A DNA stretch of 64,000 nt, taken from positions 682,001 to 746,000 of the forward strand of contig JAHBBC010000017.1 of the NCBI GenBank assembly GCA_019915015.1. Direction: 5' to 3'. This DNA is from Auriscalpium vulgare. Its lineage: Eukaryota > Basidiomycota > Agaricomycetes > Russulales > Auriscalpiaceae. The notes beneath the pieces are model-generated. The model was not told the origin of the DNA, searched no databases, and saw only the letters and a list, made by a program, of their open reading frames with translations. This document shows positions 32,819 to 46,905 of the stretch, in pieces. The translations under genes and the position numbers were made by a program. Within the stretch, counting starts at the first letter, position 1. The number at the start of each line of letters is the position of its first letter.

Positions 32819-35513
32819 TCATGTAGTCCCATCCTCCATGTCATCGAAAAACTGACCTAGCTCCCCCTTCTCGAATCCTATCGACGCCCCCCATATGCTC
32901 TCCTTGTCGGACGATGGTATCTTGTATGTCCCCTGGGACTCCTCTTGCACGAACGAATTAAGGTGGACGGCGGAAGGTGGTGTCGCAGTGTACGACTGCG
33001 TGTGCGAAGACGTTGATGCTCGACGCCATGATTGCGAGCCAGATGTCGAGGGAACGAAATACGAAGATGACATCTCTGTCTGGGGAGTGGAGGGAGTGGA
33101 GTAGCTCGAGTTGCTCAGGTGGTTGTCCGACTGGCTGCGCAGCCGCTTGCGCGGAACGTATGGGTTTAGGACGTTGCGTATCCCCACAGACGCCCAGGGA
33201 AGCGACGGTGACAGCGACGATACTGAGGAGGTACCGGTTGAAGGGGCATCATGTGAGTGAATGGGGCCCGGCTCCCATGGTGAGGAAGGTGAAGAGGAAA
33301 TGGAGAGGTCGACTGGCCCAGCGGACGCGTCAAACCCGTCGAGGCCGTTTGTCCTGAAGTTCGGCGCTGGAAAGGCGAGCGTCTGCACTCGTGCAAACGC
33401 CTCCGCACGTTTCCGTAACCGATCTGCCGGGCTCTCGTGAACGTACGTCTCCGCGTATAGCGGCTCGAGCGCCTGGAGAATCCCCAGTCCCTTATCGACA
33501 AAGGGCCGACCTATGAGCCTATTGAGACCGGTGATGGCGTGCCCCACAGTTGGCCGAAAGGATTGGAAGGCGACCTTTTCGGGGTTGTCGATGAGAAGGG
33601 ACGCGAGAAACATGGCGGCGGAGAAGAGGTGGAAAGGGATTACACTCATATGGCCGAGCACGACGAGCGCTGCGCTTCCTAGCGAATCCGGCCGGACATG
33701 CATTGCGAGACTGATGAGCTTATCTGCAGCATCAACGGCGATGTTCATGCTTGTCGACATTTCTGGGGAGTCACCTCGTAGTGAGCTACCAGCGTACGCG
33801 CGATGGAGGGCGAACCGGACGTGCAAGAACATTGCGCGCAGGAATATGCTCTGCACGGCGAGTCGGCGAGTGCTGGTCGCAGGAGAAGTAGCGCTGCGTA
33901 TAAGGGAGAGGTCATCGACGTTCAGCTCTGGGTGGAGACCATCGAGCCATTGTTGGAGAAGGCGGTCCATGTCGAGAATGGTGCCATACGCAACAGGACG
34001 GAGAGAAGTCGCGTCGTCCATGAATTCTCCAATCAGGTGGCCCAGGCGGAACAACGCAATGTTAACTGTGTATGAATTTGGGGAGCTGTCGCTTGTCGAA
34101 TCTTCAGCAGACGGTAACTGTGTGTCGAAGTGCTTCGAAGCGAATGACAATGGGCGGCCGAACACAAACGCGCTCCAGCTGGATAAAAAAACCCGTCAAT
34201 TGAGTCAGATAGACGCACATGGTGGGCTACGTACCGCTCAAGGAACAAAATATGCCACCAAGCCCATCGTCTCCGGTCGCACAGCGCCTCCGGGAATCCC
34301 CAGGTTCCAGGTTCACGATGGAGGCCCAACGCCATGGCGATGTTAACCAGCTCCCCTTTGACATACCAGATCTCCTCTGAGTCTATCCTGGTCAGAGAGA
34401 GATAGTGACTGCGCACGAGAAGCAGCTCGACCAAGTCCAAGGTGTAAGAGCTAGAGTCTAAGGTGTCGCGGGCCATGACCGTGAGCATGATGTTGTAGCA
34501 GCGAACGCTGAGCTCGTCTCGTCCTGCTGTCAGACCTTCCAGTAGTTCATGACCTTCGGGGAGGTAGAGGAGAGAGATGGCGACCATGGCGCAGACAGTG
34601 GCAAGCACAACTCGACAGGGTGATTCCCCAGCCTTGTAGCGCCCCCATCGCGTAGTAAAGGACGCCTCGTTCACATAACGGTGAACCCAGTTGCAGTGTT
34701 CGAAGTAGTAGTCGAGCAGGCCGTCGATGACAGTGAGCGAGGGAAGTTGGCGTATAAGGTCGTTGTCACGCTCATAATTGGTGCGCTCTGGGGAAATTTT
34801 GTCCGAAGAATCGGTGCGTCGATTGTCGCCATCGGGAAAGGACTAATAAACAGTTAGCAAAGCATTACCGTCAGAGCACGCACCTGGCACGCACTTTGAA
34901 TCCCAGATATGACACCCAACTCGTAGGTCCGACCCCCAGATTGGATCGCGATGGCCAAGAGGGCGAGACGGAGTACACATGTCCCCGCGAAGACCGGGAA
35001 GCGCCCTTCTCAAGCGCTGGTTGTTCTTTCGGTGGTCCGGGTGGGGGGGTGCCGATATGGGATTCAAGGAGGGATAGAGAATGTCGAATCTTCTTGAACT
35101 CTGAATTTGCGTTCAGGGTACTAGGTGCGGGTTCTGGTCTGGGGAAAGTCAATAAAGCTAGTCACATGAGGGCGCAGATCAGGGAACATACGGTGCGCGG
35201 GGAGCCTCACTGGGTGTTGTGGACACCTCCTTCTCGTCGATGGAATAGCAAAGGGAGGCATGGCCTAGCAACCCGTGGCTTCGTCAAACGGGAAAACGTC
35301 ATGCGAGATAGCTGCTCACCGCGCAGCACGCAAGACGAGCACGGCCGGTTCCTACACGAAGGTGTGAGTTCGACCGTGGAAGGGCACCCAGTTATCGCAC
35401 CTGTCACATTTGAGCTTACTGTTTCTGCAGGGCTCGCAATTGAGGATCTTTCGTGTGCGCTTGTTGGACGTCTTGGAGTCTTGCGGGGAGAGGGGCGACT
35501 CCGCGTCGTGCAT
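32819..35513 (-). CDS. Zn2Cys6 transcription factor with fungal-specific regulatory domain
   Basis: The start at 35511-35513 gives MHDAESPLSPQDSKT. The binuclear zinc cluster follows at once: CEPCRNSKLKC, then after a short intron (about 35360-35408) RPCSSCVLRG. That is Cys-X2-Cys-X6-Cys-X5-Cys-X2-Cys; the sixth Cys must come from the next small exon and I could not place it with certainty. A linker (EFKKIRHSLSLLESHI, near 35090) may form the dimerising coiled coil. The fungal TF regulatory domain begins with LLDYYFEHCNWVHRYVNEASF and contains ALGLHREPGTWGFPEALCDRRRWAWWHILFLERY near 34250-34370. The C-terminal 250 residues are Ser/Thr/Pro-rich and end FFDDMEDGTT, an acidic end that could activate transcription. 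Nuclear; target genes unknown. Confidence 0.82.
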
Positions 35514-37806
35514 AACAGAGGGGAGGGGGGAGCCGGGCGAAAATAGAGGAACACGGAATGTACCCAGGCCAGGCCGTGCCTAATAAGTGGTAAGCGCAAG
35601 GAAAGCGTACGGATGGCCAGCTCGCGGGGGTGATACCAAATATACGTCATGTCCTTAAGCGATCAGATTGCAGGAGATTGCAGGCTCTCCGCTGCTCTCC
35701 GGCGGTTGGACGACAGGCAAAACTTCAGCCGACTGAAACCGTTTGATGGTCCATCGGAGTCCATTCGACTCGGAGTCCATCCCCGCTCGATCCTTTCGGC
35801 CCGTTCGGAGGCCATTACCCGGATGTCTCAGTCCGCGCACGTTACAGCCGCCGACTGCAACAACTGGCAACAGAGCGTTGGCACCTGTTGCTCCCACTGC
35901 AGTCACTCTTGTGTAGTCCGCAGGCTACCGGATAGATCCACAGCTCCACTAAGGTCACAGGCGGTGGTGATTAAAATGAACAACGATGGCGCAGCGACTT
36001 CTCCAAGCGAGTGAGCCTGCAGTGCCGTCATGCATGCGCAGCTTCCCCGTGATAGAAGATGGGTAAAGCCAACCATTTCCGGACCGACATCCTATGGACC
36101 GAGAATTACCGTTCGTTGGAATGGCGCCCGGGCTGAATGTTGTGATGTCCTGCACGAAGGAGGGGTTGGACACGATCGGTGCCCGAGGACAGCTAGGGAC
36201 AGCTTCAAGTTCACGAGCTGGCGGAAGAACAGATTACCATGACATATGGCTCAGATCGCAGGCCGGACCGATCTACAGTGATCTCTCGAACGCATCTGAG
36301 AGGTCTGGGCTATGAGATTTACATCGGGCTTGTCGTCGTGTCCTTGGCGTCCCTGACGCGTGTGGCCCTGTGGGTGGGTGGGTAGCTCGGAGGTTTGGGC
36401 TCCCGCCGCCGCCAACTGACTCGTTCGACGCCTGCAGCTGTTCCGACATGAGCATCCAAATATTTAAGTGTAGCTTAGCCCGCAGCCTATCATGCTTTGG
36501 AGAAGGCGTTCACCGCGCTTGCGCTCAGGCTGTCATCTGCTCAGCGGTCTTGGCGGACATGGCCGGGAGGCAATTATCCCCTTTATCTTGCCCCCATGTA
36601 CATCTCAGATCGTGCGCTCGATCTCGAATACGTTCTACAAGGTTCTAAACAGCTAGCAGTGCCCTGTCTCAAACTTGGCTGTCGGTAGTGACTGATCTGT
36701 CTCCGGATAGCCTAGTTGCTCAGAGTTGCTTTCGTCAAACCAGGCCAACCGCGGCCACGCCGCGGCGGGTCTGTGGTCTGCGTTCTGAGGCGATTGCAAC
36801 TCCGTGAACTTGCTAGGTGCCCGATCCGATTCTTGTCGGAGACGACAAACCCATATGGCCAACGATTCCCCTCGCTTCACCATTGCGGCTGCGTCTGGCG
36901 CCGGCATCGCCTCGTAACAAGGCCCGTCCGTCAGCTACGCTGCATGTACCAACCTGTTGTGGGAGTGATGTCCGTTGAGTAACTTCCGGCGAGGAGACCG
37001 CCAGTACGTGTACGTCAAATGAAGCCACAGGATGGGCACTGCTCGTACAGCGCGGGCTCCGACGGTCTCGAGTCGGGCATGGTGGAAAAATGCCCTAGAA
37101 TACCCCACCTGCGAGGAGCCTGAGCGCGCCCGAGTGGTGCGCACAAGACCGTTTCGATATTATCGCGAGGACGAACGTAGGGGACTGGATCTCAAGCTGA
37201 CATCGAGTCTGGATAAGGGAAGGTACGCCACAGAAGCTCGTGGAATGAGCGTCATAAGCCTCAGTGTTGAAGAATATACATGCGCTCACCGGGGCCCGCC
37301 ACATACGTTGTTCCGTAGATCGTCATAGATGACTCCTGCCGATATGACACAAGAAAATCGATCAACGCGCGCTCGAATCTAGGATATAGTCTGATATAGT
37401 CGACTAGTAGGTTTTCGTTGACAGAAGTGCGAGAATTCGGCCCGCGTCCCGCAGATGAGGTCGGGCCGGCGGTAGTGGTAAATGAAAGTCTGGGGTAGTC
37501 AGGGGCGTCCCGAGGCAGTACCTGGAGTATCTTGTGCGCGACTAGCGATCCGGAAGTATCGGGACCGGCGGTCTGACAAAGATGCTGCTAAGAGGATGTT
37601 GATTGTGGGCCGTCCCAGCAGCCGAAGTGTATCAGACTAGCTGGATAGTAAAGCAGAAGGGAGCCGATTTGTGGAACCTCCGAACAATGCTCCTACTTAG
37701 ACTGAGCGAAAGTTGCATCACTTGTCAGTACATCATGACATCTGGTCACTGAGCACTTACCAAAGTATGTACAAACGGCTGATGAACTACACCTTGCCGT
37801 CGGCTT
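35514..37806. other. Gene-poor stretch of 2.3 kb
   Basis: No convincing gene on either strand. Short open frames occur by chance and lack introns or recognisable motifs. No terminal repeats of a transposon were found. Confidence 0.45.
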
Positions 37807-38608
37807 TCAGGCATGTCTCTCGAGGTGGACGCGCAAAACCTGAAGGTCCCGCAGCTCGCCCATCATCGACTCTGCAAGATCCGCGTAAATCTCTCCAGGC
37901 TCATATTTCCCGTGGTCCTATACTTACGCCATCAGCAACAGACAACATGCCAGCAGATATTGGCAGAGCACGCACTTCAGTCGACCTCCAGCCAGCTATG
38001 TAGAGGCCCCGGTTCCCCGACTCCAGCGACGGACCCCATGCGCAGCCGTACAAGCCCTCGGGACGGATAGCCGTCTGCATGGCTTCGCAAAATGCCGTCA
38101 CATTCCTCTCTGCATCCTCACGCAATTCATCGGATGTCCAGAAGAAGTTAGCCTCGGTCATCGGCGCGTCAAATAAGGCCGTGGGAGGGTGGTTGTCAAA
38201 GTGGACGTGCATCACATCGAGGGGACCGTCAGAGAGTTCCTGGATCTGTGCTACGAAGGATGGGTATGTGGGTTCGGCCTCGAGCATGCCGTGGGCTTCG
38301 CGGGAGTCCCATACTGTGTCCGCCAGCGAGGCCGTGAGCGAGACTCGAGGAGACAATATTAAAGACGTGCTCACGGAGAAACCAAAGAAGCGTGAACGGC
38401 TTGTCTAATATCTGCCCCCAATATTGTCCATTCAGACCCTTGCCTCTGGCGTGTCCTCAGTACGTGCAGGAATCACTAGCCATGAGTCATTTGCGACGCA
38501 CCTATGTCTCTCGGCATGGTCGCGGCATGCCTTGAAGAGAGCCGGGTCCGATTTGAACTTGTCGTTCACACGGAACGCGACAACTTCAACGACCGGGATT
38601 GGGGACAT
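37807..38608 (-). CDS. Small dimeric alpha/beta-barrel-like protein, function unknown
   Basis: Start ATG 38606-38608 (MSPIPVVEVVAFRVNDKFKSD). Exon 1 carries a beta strand and helix typical of ABM-type barrels, ending HAERHR at a GTGCGT donor. Further exons read ILDKPFTLLWFL, WDSREAHGMLEAEPTYPSFVAQIQ, a HVHFDN block, FWTSDELREDAERNV, YGCAWGPSLESGN and VRALPISAGMLSVADG. The end is EIYADLAESMMGEL to LERHA with TGA at 37807-37809. Two ferredoxin-like halves are suggested by the repeated strand-helix pattern. Near 37912-37925 the frame changes without a usable intron, so a small indel is likely. No catalytic assignment is made. Confidence 0.5.
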
Positions 38609-40254
38609 ACTGCCTTGCCAGCAATGAAGAAGTTGAATTGGAGGTTGAGAGATGCGGGGCAAGTTCAAGGCAAATTATACCCGACTGGTGCGCCCCATCT
38701 TGCACATCCCAAGGCGCGCAGTGCCATACGTTTAGTACATTAATTTATGTAAGACCTTTCCGATTAGGGGCGCTCCGTCCATCTAGTATTATGTACCCGC
38801 GGCGCTGGCAGTCACCCCAGTATTTGGCGGCGGCAGGTAGCTCGTCGATCGATTGGAATCGTCCCCTGGGCCCTCGTGCTTCACGGGAACAATTTGCAGG
38901 TCCCTCCGCTCGCTAACATACCTTTTCGCGAGGATGATATGAAGCGATGTTGAAACGTTGACCGCCGATGAGAGTTTACAAGCCACCAAGAGAGATAAGC
39001 ACAAATTCTGATATGCGCAGACCCAGATGATGCAGAGCTCCGAGGCGAAGTACAGGTACGCGGGCCATATGGAGAAATGGGGCACCCGCCTCGGAGGGCA
39101 CGAGCTGCGTCAGAAGACCCGATTTCCCATCGGCTGGCAATAAAGCTATGCAGAGGACTTGATCGGTGCCGCAATGTTCAAGAAACGTTGGGAAATAAAT
39201 GATGCGCTGGCCACGAGAAATTGAATTAAGCAGCGCAGCGCCGCACGAGGAGAGTACTGGCTATCGCGGGAACAGATTGGTTTGAGGGTACCGGCATCCC
39301 GGTGACACCTAAAATGGACGACAGTACATGCGGAGACGCGCAGGAGAATTAAGAGGCACATGGTGGAGAATTGCTTGAGACTTGGGAGCAGGCGAAGACA
39401 AAAACAAATTTCGGCGGCAGCCAGGGAATGTGAGTTCAAGAGTCGGTGGCTGGCAAAATCGCGGTCAGCAAGAAGTCAGACTCGAGCTTTGCAGAGAGTA
39501 AGAGGAGGCGAACCGCGCGCGCTTGCTACCCACTTCCACAAAGATTTCCCTCAGTCTCCACACATTCTGGCAAGAACCTGGCCGCGATGCGCTAGTTGAG
39601 TCACTTGGACAGAGCGGAGTGCGGTGGCGTCCACTCGGCATGTAGTCAGCCAGATATTCACGCACGACAGGTGTGGTTGAAGAGGAGGATATGATTTCCT
39701 GGGAGATACGCGTGCGACCGATAAGCCCGATGAACGCGTCAATATAGCCAAATAAGCACGTGATTTGGACGCGTCGCGTCTCTTCTCTCGCGGTTTCTGT
39801 CACTCTGCACCGATGACGCCATTTCCACAAAAGAACGCCTATATAAGCCCCCAGCGCACGCGCTCGTCCGCCTGCTCTCCTTTCTTCCCTACCGCCACTA
39901 CACCGCCAGTGGGAGACGTTCTCGCGAGACGCGCCGATATGCGACCGAGTCGAGCGCATGTTGGGCAGTGCTATCTGCCTCCAAACGACGCAACTCGCCA
40001 CTTCGAGTCATTGAATCTTCATCATAGCACCGCATATATGCGCATCCGGATGTATGCCACGATGCCTCCCAGGATGCTCTTCAGTCAGTTTCTCTCATGG
40101 TGGCGACTGTATGCGCATCTAATCACTCTAGGAGACCATATTCGCACCGATACTACGAGCTCGCGTTCATACGCCTTCTCACGATCGCAACTCATTGCCA
40201 TGAATAATATCTTACAACAGCCTCACACACCACCCATCGCCCCTCCTGCACGCC
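38609..40254. other. Gene-poor stretch of 1.6 kb
   Basis: No gene supported. A CTATATAAGCC string occurs at about 39839-39849 but no coding region follows it. Several isolated open frames show no family features. Confidence 0.45.
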
Positions 40255-41454
40255 TCACAGCTTCGGCGTCACCCTCGTCAGCTTCCCCAGCGGCGGGAAT
40301 GCGATCTTCTGTTTCCCCAGAGCTGCCATTGCCGCCCTCGCCATGTCCGGGGATTGCATCGCCCCAGTGTTCCACGTCGTCTGGTACTCCAGGGCATCTT
40401 CGATGCTGCTCCCCATGGTAAGCCCGTACTCATTCACAGGCAGTTATGCCAGCGCACCTATGGTCTCGTGCGTGCGTGATGAAGCGCTTTGTTCCGACGA
40501 TCGCGATGGGACTCTTGTCGGCGATATTGGCAGCGACAGCGAGCGCTGCGGCAACGACCTCGTCGTGGCCTCCTGGAACAATCTGGCCAACACAGGTGCG
40601 TGAGATGGAGTGACAGAGCTGCCACGACGGGTACGTACCTTAGATATCAGGCCAAGCTGCTGCGCCTCCTCTGCCCTGAAGTTCCTCGCTGTGAGCGCGA
40701 GCTCCGCCAAGTGTGACGCGTTGCCCGTTAGCTTGGGCAGGCGCGCGAGGGTCCCAATGTCAGCAGCAAGCCCCACATCTGCTTCCTGGTAGCCGGAAGG
40801 TGAGTTCATTTTGGTAGAAAGGAGCTAACTCGCGTGCGCACCTTGATGCTGAAGAGGACGTCCGAGGACGCATAGCGCACGTCACACGCAGCGATTATGT
40901 CGATCGCGAGGCCGAACGCCACGCTGTGGACGGCCGCGATGACAGGCACCGGGCACCGTGATGGCGCACCGATTGCTGCCTGGAACTCCGCTGTCTGCTG
41001 GCGGATGAGGAGCCCTAGACGCCCGCCGTCTTCTGCCTCGAGCGCTGTTTGCAGGAACGACACTGGACGCTTAGGTGAGTGGCGAACTGGACCGAGAGAC
41101 GGGTATGCGTACAGTCTACTCCAGCGGAGAATGCCTTCTTCACGGCAGAGGACAGCACGACCACGCGCACATCCGGGTCTGACCCGATGAGGTCGAACGC
41201 CGAGCCGTACTCGCGCCAGAACCTGCCCGCGCACGTTCATACCCGCGCGACTGAATCACTGATAGATAGTACGTACGGTTCGTTGAATGCGTTTACCGGG
41301 GCGCTAATAGCCGGAGAGAACGATGAGACAACAGAGATTGGGGCAGGGCTGACACATAGGCATACCGGCTCAGTTCGAAGTGCAGGACGCCGGGGGACGT
41401 GAAGCTCAGCTTCAGGAACTGGAATCTCGACGCGTATTCGGGTGATGCAGGCAT
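40255..41454 (-). CDS. Enoyl-CoA hydratase/isomerase, dienoyl-CoA isomerase type
   Basis: Crotonase-fold enzyme of beta-oxidation of unsaturated fatty acids, in peroxisome or mitochondrion. Start ATG 41452-41454 (MPASPEYASRFQFLKLSF). The blocks PVNAFNEPY (CoA-binding loop), FDLIGSDPDVRVVVLSS, AFSAGVDY and PVPVIAAVHSVAFGLAIDIIAACDVRYAS with the oxyanion glycine are followed by EADVGLAADIGTLARLPKLTGN. That last block has the Glu and Asp placed as in delta3,5-delta2,4-dienoyl-CoA isomerases (ECH1). The end reads EYQTTWNTGAMQSPDMARA and KLTRVTPKL, stop at 40255-40257. A C-terminal KL could act as a weak peroxisomal signal. About five short introns. Confidence 0.82.
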
Positions 41455-41748
41455 GGTGCGTGTACTTTGCTCCCAACTCCGAGTTGTGCGGTGGTCCGGT
41501 GGAGGAGTTAGAAGCGACGAGACGAGATGAGAGGCTTTATGCATCTGGAACCTCGCAAGCGCGCGCTCACCGGAAGCACGAACACCGGGTTATCACGTGT
41601 GGGTGGTAAGGCCGAATCCACGCAGAGACCCACGAAACCAAAATAACTATTGGAAATCCTACAGCTTCAAATCTCCAACTACTTCGTGTACGTACAACAC
41701 AGTAAAATGCCTCACGATATTCAAGACTAACACACAGCAATGTCCATG

Positions 41749-43846
<2,098 letters not shown>

Positions 43847-44878
43847 GCTGCTTGGCACGGGACTGTGCAGTCGGGAGCGCTTGGCGGGCACGCGAGGACG
43901 GAATGCGGTTCAAAGGACGGCGGGGGCGCGGAGGGGCTGGACGCAGAGGGCAAGAGGGAAAAGGGCGTGTCGTCGTGGTGAAGGGTGATGAACGATGTAT
44001 GGACAGGCTCCAAAGACGTCGTGCCGTGCATCGATTCGAAATGCTTGCACTGCCTCGCAATAAGCAGACAAGAGTGGCGGGAGTCCTCCGCCGGGCACGG
44101 TGCCCCGTGGACATTGTGGGGTCCTTGAGCGTCGAGCTCGAGTAGAGTAGTAGTTAGGCGACTATTAGGCAGGGCCTTCCATTAAAATCGCCCTAGGATG
44201 AGGTAGGATCCAAGAGAACGAACCGATGATATGCTCCGCTTTATACGGTACATCAGACGCGCGGTGATTCGAGCGTTTGGCATAAATGATAAGAATGGAG
44301 AACATATGGTCGTTACTGGGAGTCCATCGCATGGGTACGAATACGAGACAAACGTGCTACTATTAGCTGGGGTGAGTTGGTATCGAGCGACGCATTGTGC
44401 ACCGCGTCTGCACTCTTTCTCCGCCAGCCAACTTCTACATTTCGCAATGATGCTGTGCACAGCGCACGCACGGCGTTTCGCGCGGTCAAGCGCATCCGAA
44501 TTGCGGCGTCCTTGTAGGAGGGTGACAAGCTCTTGCGGCCTTCATCTGCATATATAAAGTTATGAATACAGTGTTACATGCACGGACTCTATAGGAAAGC
44601 AGCGCTGCGTGCCTCTACCTCAAAGCTGCCTGCATTCGACAAGTTCGAGTCCTGTTAGATCAAGGACATCGGATTATAATAAATGAGACACACCTCGAGC
44701 TGAAGAATCATCGTGATGCATCGTAAGCTGCATGGAAACCTTCCGGAACCGCGGCGGCAGCAAAGTAGGAGATAGGAAGGTTCTGCCGGTTCTTCCGGTT
44801 CCGCCGGAGTTGCGGCAGACGCAGCGGGTCTGTCATGCATGACATGAGAGGTGGTTAACGCGGCCTGTGATTGTGACG

Positions 44879-44936
44879 GACATCACAGCATCTTCTGTTG
44901 GACATCACAGCATCTTCTGTTAGACATCACAGCATC
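44879..44936. repeat. 22-base tandem repeat, about 2.6 units
   Basis: Units GACATCACAGCATCTTCTGT plus two bases at 44879-44900 and 44901-44922 and a partial third to 44936. Only one base differs between the full units. Confidence 0.85.
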
Positions 44937-46376
44937 GCGGCCGAGTGTGGCGGTCGGAGCAGCAGGAAGGTTCGACCGGGCGGCGGAATTGGATAGGGCG
45001 GTGGAGGGGTTAGATGGAACGGCATGATGTTCGAGACACAATACAATGGTGCAGTGCGACGTCGGAATGGATGGCCCTGCCGCCAGATGCCAGCGCGCCC
45101 CCGTCGTGTGCGGAGGTGGCACTGGGACTATTGACTTTTGACAGATGGGATAACGGCGGTTGCTCCTGACGGTTGTTATAGTGGCTGGACCAGCTCAATG
45201 GTGTCTTGTCCATCTGACACTGCGAGGCAGATGGGTGGGTTCCTGACGTTCGAAACGCACCGTGACCATCAATTTCGCTCAGCCCATTCGAGGTGGCTCG
45301 CCAGCTTGAGGACCATCTGCGCCACGTTTGGATGACGGGGTGCCTGTGTTGTGTTCTGGTACATCGATAAACTCCGGGCCTGGAAATAACAACACTGTTA
45401 GCTGCGGTTGTCTTGTATCGCGTTTGGAACATTGCGAAGACGTTCCAAGTCGTCGTCGTCATCAAGCCCGTCGTTTTCTGGCGAGGATTGGACTTGATGT
45501 TGATAGTGTGGGGCAGGGGCACGCTCGTGGGTGGGTCGGCGAGTGGGTGATCTTGTTCCGGGCAGACAGCGGCTCTGCAGGTAACAATGCTGTTGAGTCG
45601 GCGGCTCGGGAGTTACAAAATGGTCAAGGAGTGGATGTAAGTACGTGTGAGTCAGAAGGTTTTGGTACCTTTCTACCTGCATACCTCATCACACCGTCCT
45701 GCCGTATGTTGGGCAACAAGTGTGCTGGGCTGCCCCAATGGGTTCTCGGGGAGTGAGTGATCCTGCGCCTATGCAAGTCGCCGGTCGGGCGCGTACCTTG
45801 GCACATCCAGCCCTTTCGGAGTGGTCGACCGACTGTCGGGCCGAGCGCGCTTTTGGAAGATCCTTCCTGCACTTGGGACGCGGAGAGATGGATCAGAGCG
45901 GCGCTGCGATGTCCGCCCCGCGCCTATTGAGAGGTGATTGTTCCAAGTTGGGCGTGCGCCAGAAGGATGCAGAGCGTGCACCCACAGTAAAACAGCTGGT
46001 CATCATCCTCCGGTGTTTCAGATGGCATCCAGGAAGCACGATGGAGAAGCAAAAGCCGCAGTGACGAAGAACCGACAAGGCGCGGACACGGACACGCCTT
46101 GGAGGCTAGAGCCTCAGGATGTCGATCCTACGAAGTAAACAAGCTTGGGAGAGTGCCCATAGTGGCGAATTTGCTGCTAGACCTCGGTGACCCGAAAGTG
46201 ACACAATACGCAAAGCACAGGGGAAGCCGGTCTTCGTAGCTGACTGTGACAGATGGACAGGTATGCAGGAGGAGCGAGACGCGTCTCACACAACACGGCG
46301 GAAGTTGTTGATCAAATCACGTGCAGCCTGCTAACGCCGACTCGGAGTCCGCGACTAATAACTGATCCTATGCAAC

Positions 46377-46905
46377 GCTACACTCAGATGCAGACCAACG
46401 GACACGGGAATTTGCACATAGGTACGCCCAAGTGTATATGGATGCATGAATGTTGACGTTGAGGTCCTGAGGAACGGTGAAACAAGCGACGCGGCTGCTC
46501 AGCCGTACATACTTACATGAAGGCGTTTTCGCTGGACCTAGGCTCTGTTCGGGTATGGCACTTGAATGATTGAGGTGATTTGAATCTGTGACTTTGTCAA
46601 ACTCAAACTACTCTTTGATCCAGACGACTTCCTGACCGCAGGCGGCATCCATTGTGCATGGTATGTCACACTTATTTTCGGGCGCTCATGGCTCAATATC
46701 ACAATGATAGCCAAGGCACATGCACATGTGCATGAGCGGGCAGTCGACCTCGGCTGCGACTAGCGCGGGTGCCTCATGCGGCCTGAGAGCCCCTACTAAA
46801 CTATTAGATCTTGCTGTGCAAGCGAGGATGCGACAGCTTATTTAAGACGAAGTCACATCACTATGGGCTTCATCTTGACTTTCTCCCTCCCTCTACGAGC
46901 ACGCC
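46377..46905 (+). repeat. P450 upstream duplication, arm A
   Basis: Matches 51685-52176 upstream of P450 B in the same order: a block around AAGCGACGCGGCTGCTCAGC (46487-46506 and 51769-51788), an ACAATGATAGCCAAGGCACA block and a TACTAAACTATTAGATCTTG block. The duplicated unit thus carries about 500 bases of promoter as well as the gene. Confidence 0.7.

Larger units (their letters stand above)
43847..46905. other. Gene-poor stretch of 3 kb before the P450 array
   Basis: No gene supported. It holds a short tandem repeat (44879-44936), the duplicated P450 upstream region (46377-46905) and otherwise isolated chance frames. Confidence 0.45.

Noticed and set aside
35649..36014. 121-codon plus-strand frame in the gene-poor stretch
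   Set aside because: No motif, no conserved start context, no intron pattern; length is within chance for this base composition.
39839..39849. CTATATAAGCC as a TATA box
   Set aside because: No supported coding region follows within a plausible distance; a single motif is not evidence.
44600..44660. GTTCGAGTCCTG string resembling a tRNA T-arm
   Set aside because: No matching acceptor, D-arm or anticodon stem could be folded around it.
44879..44936. CRISPR-like repeats
   Set aside because: Eukaryotic context, units directly adjacent with no spacers.
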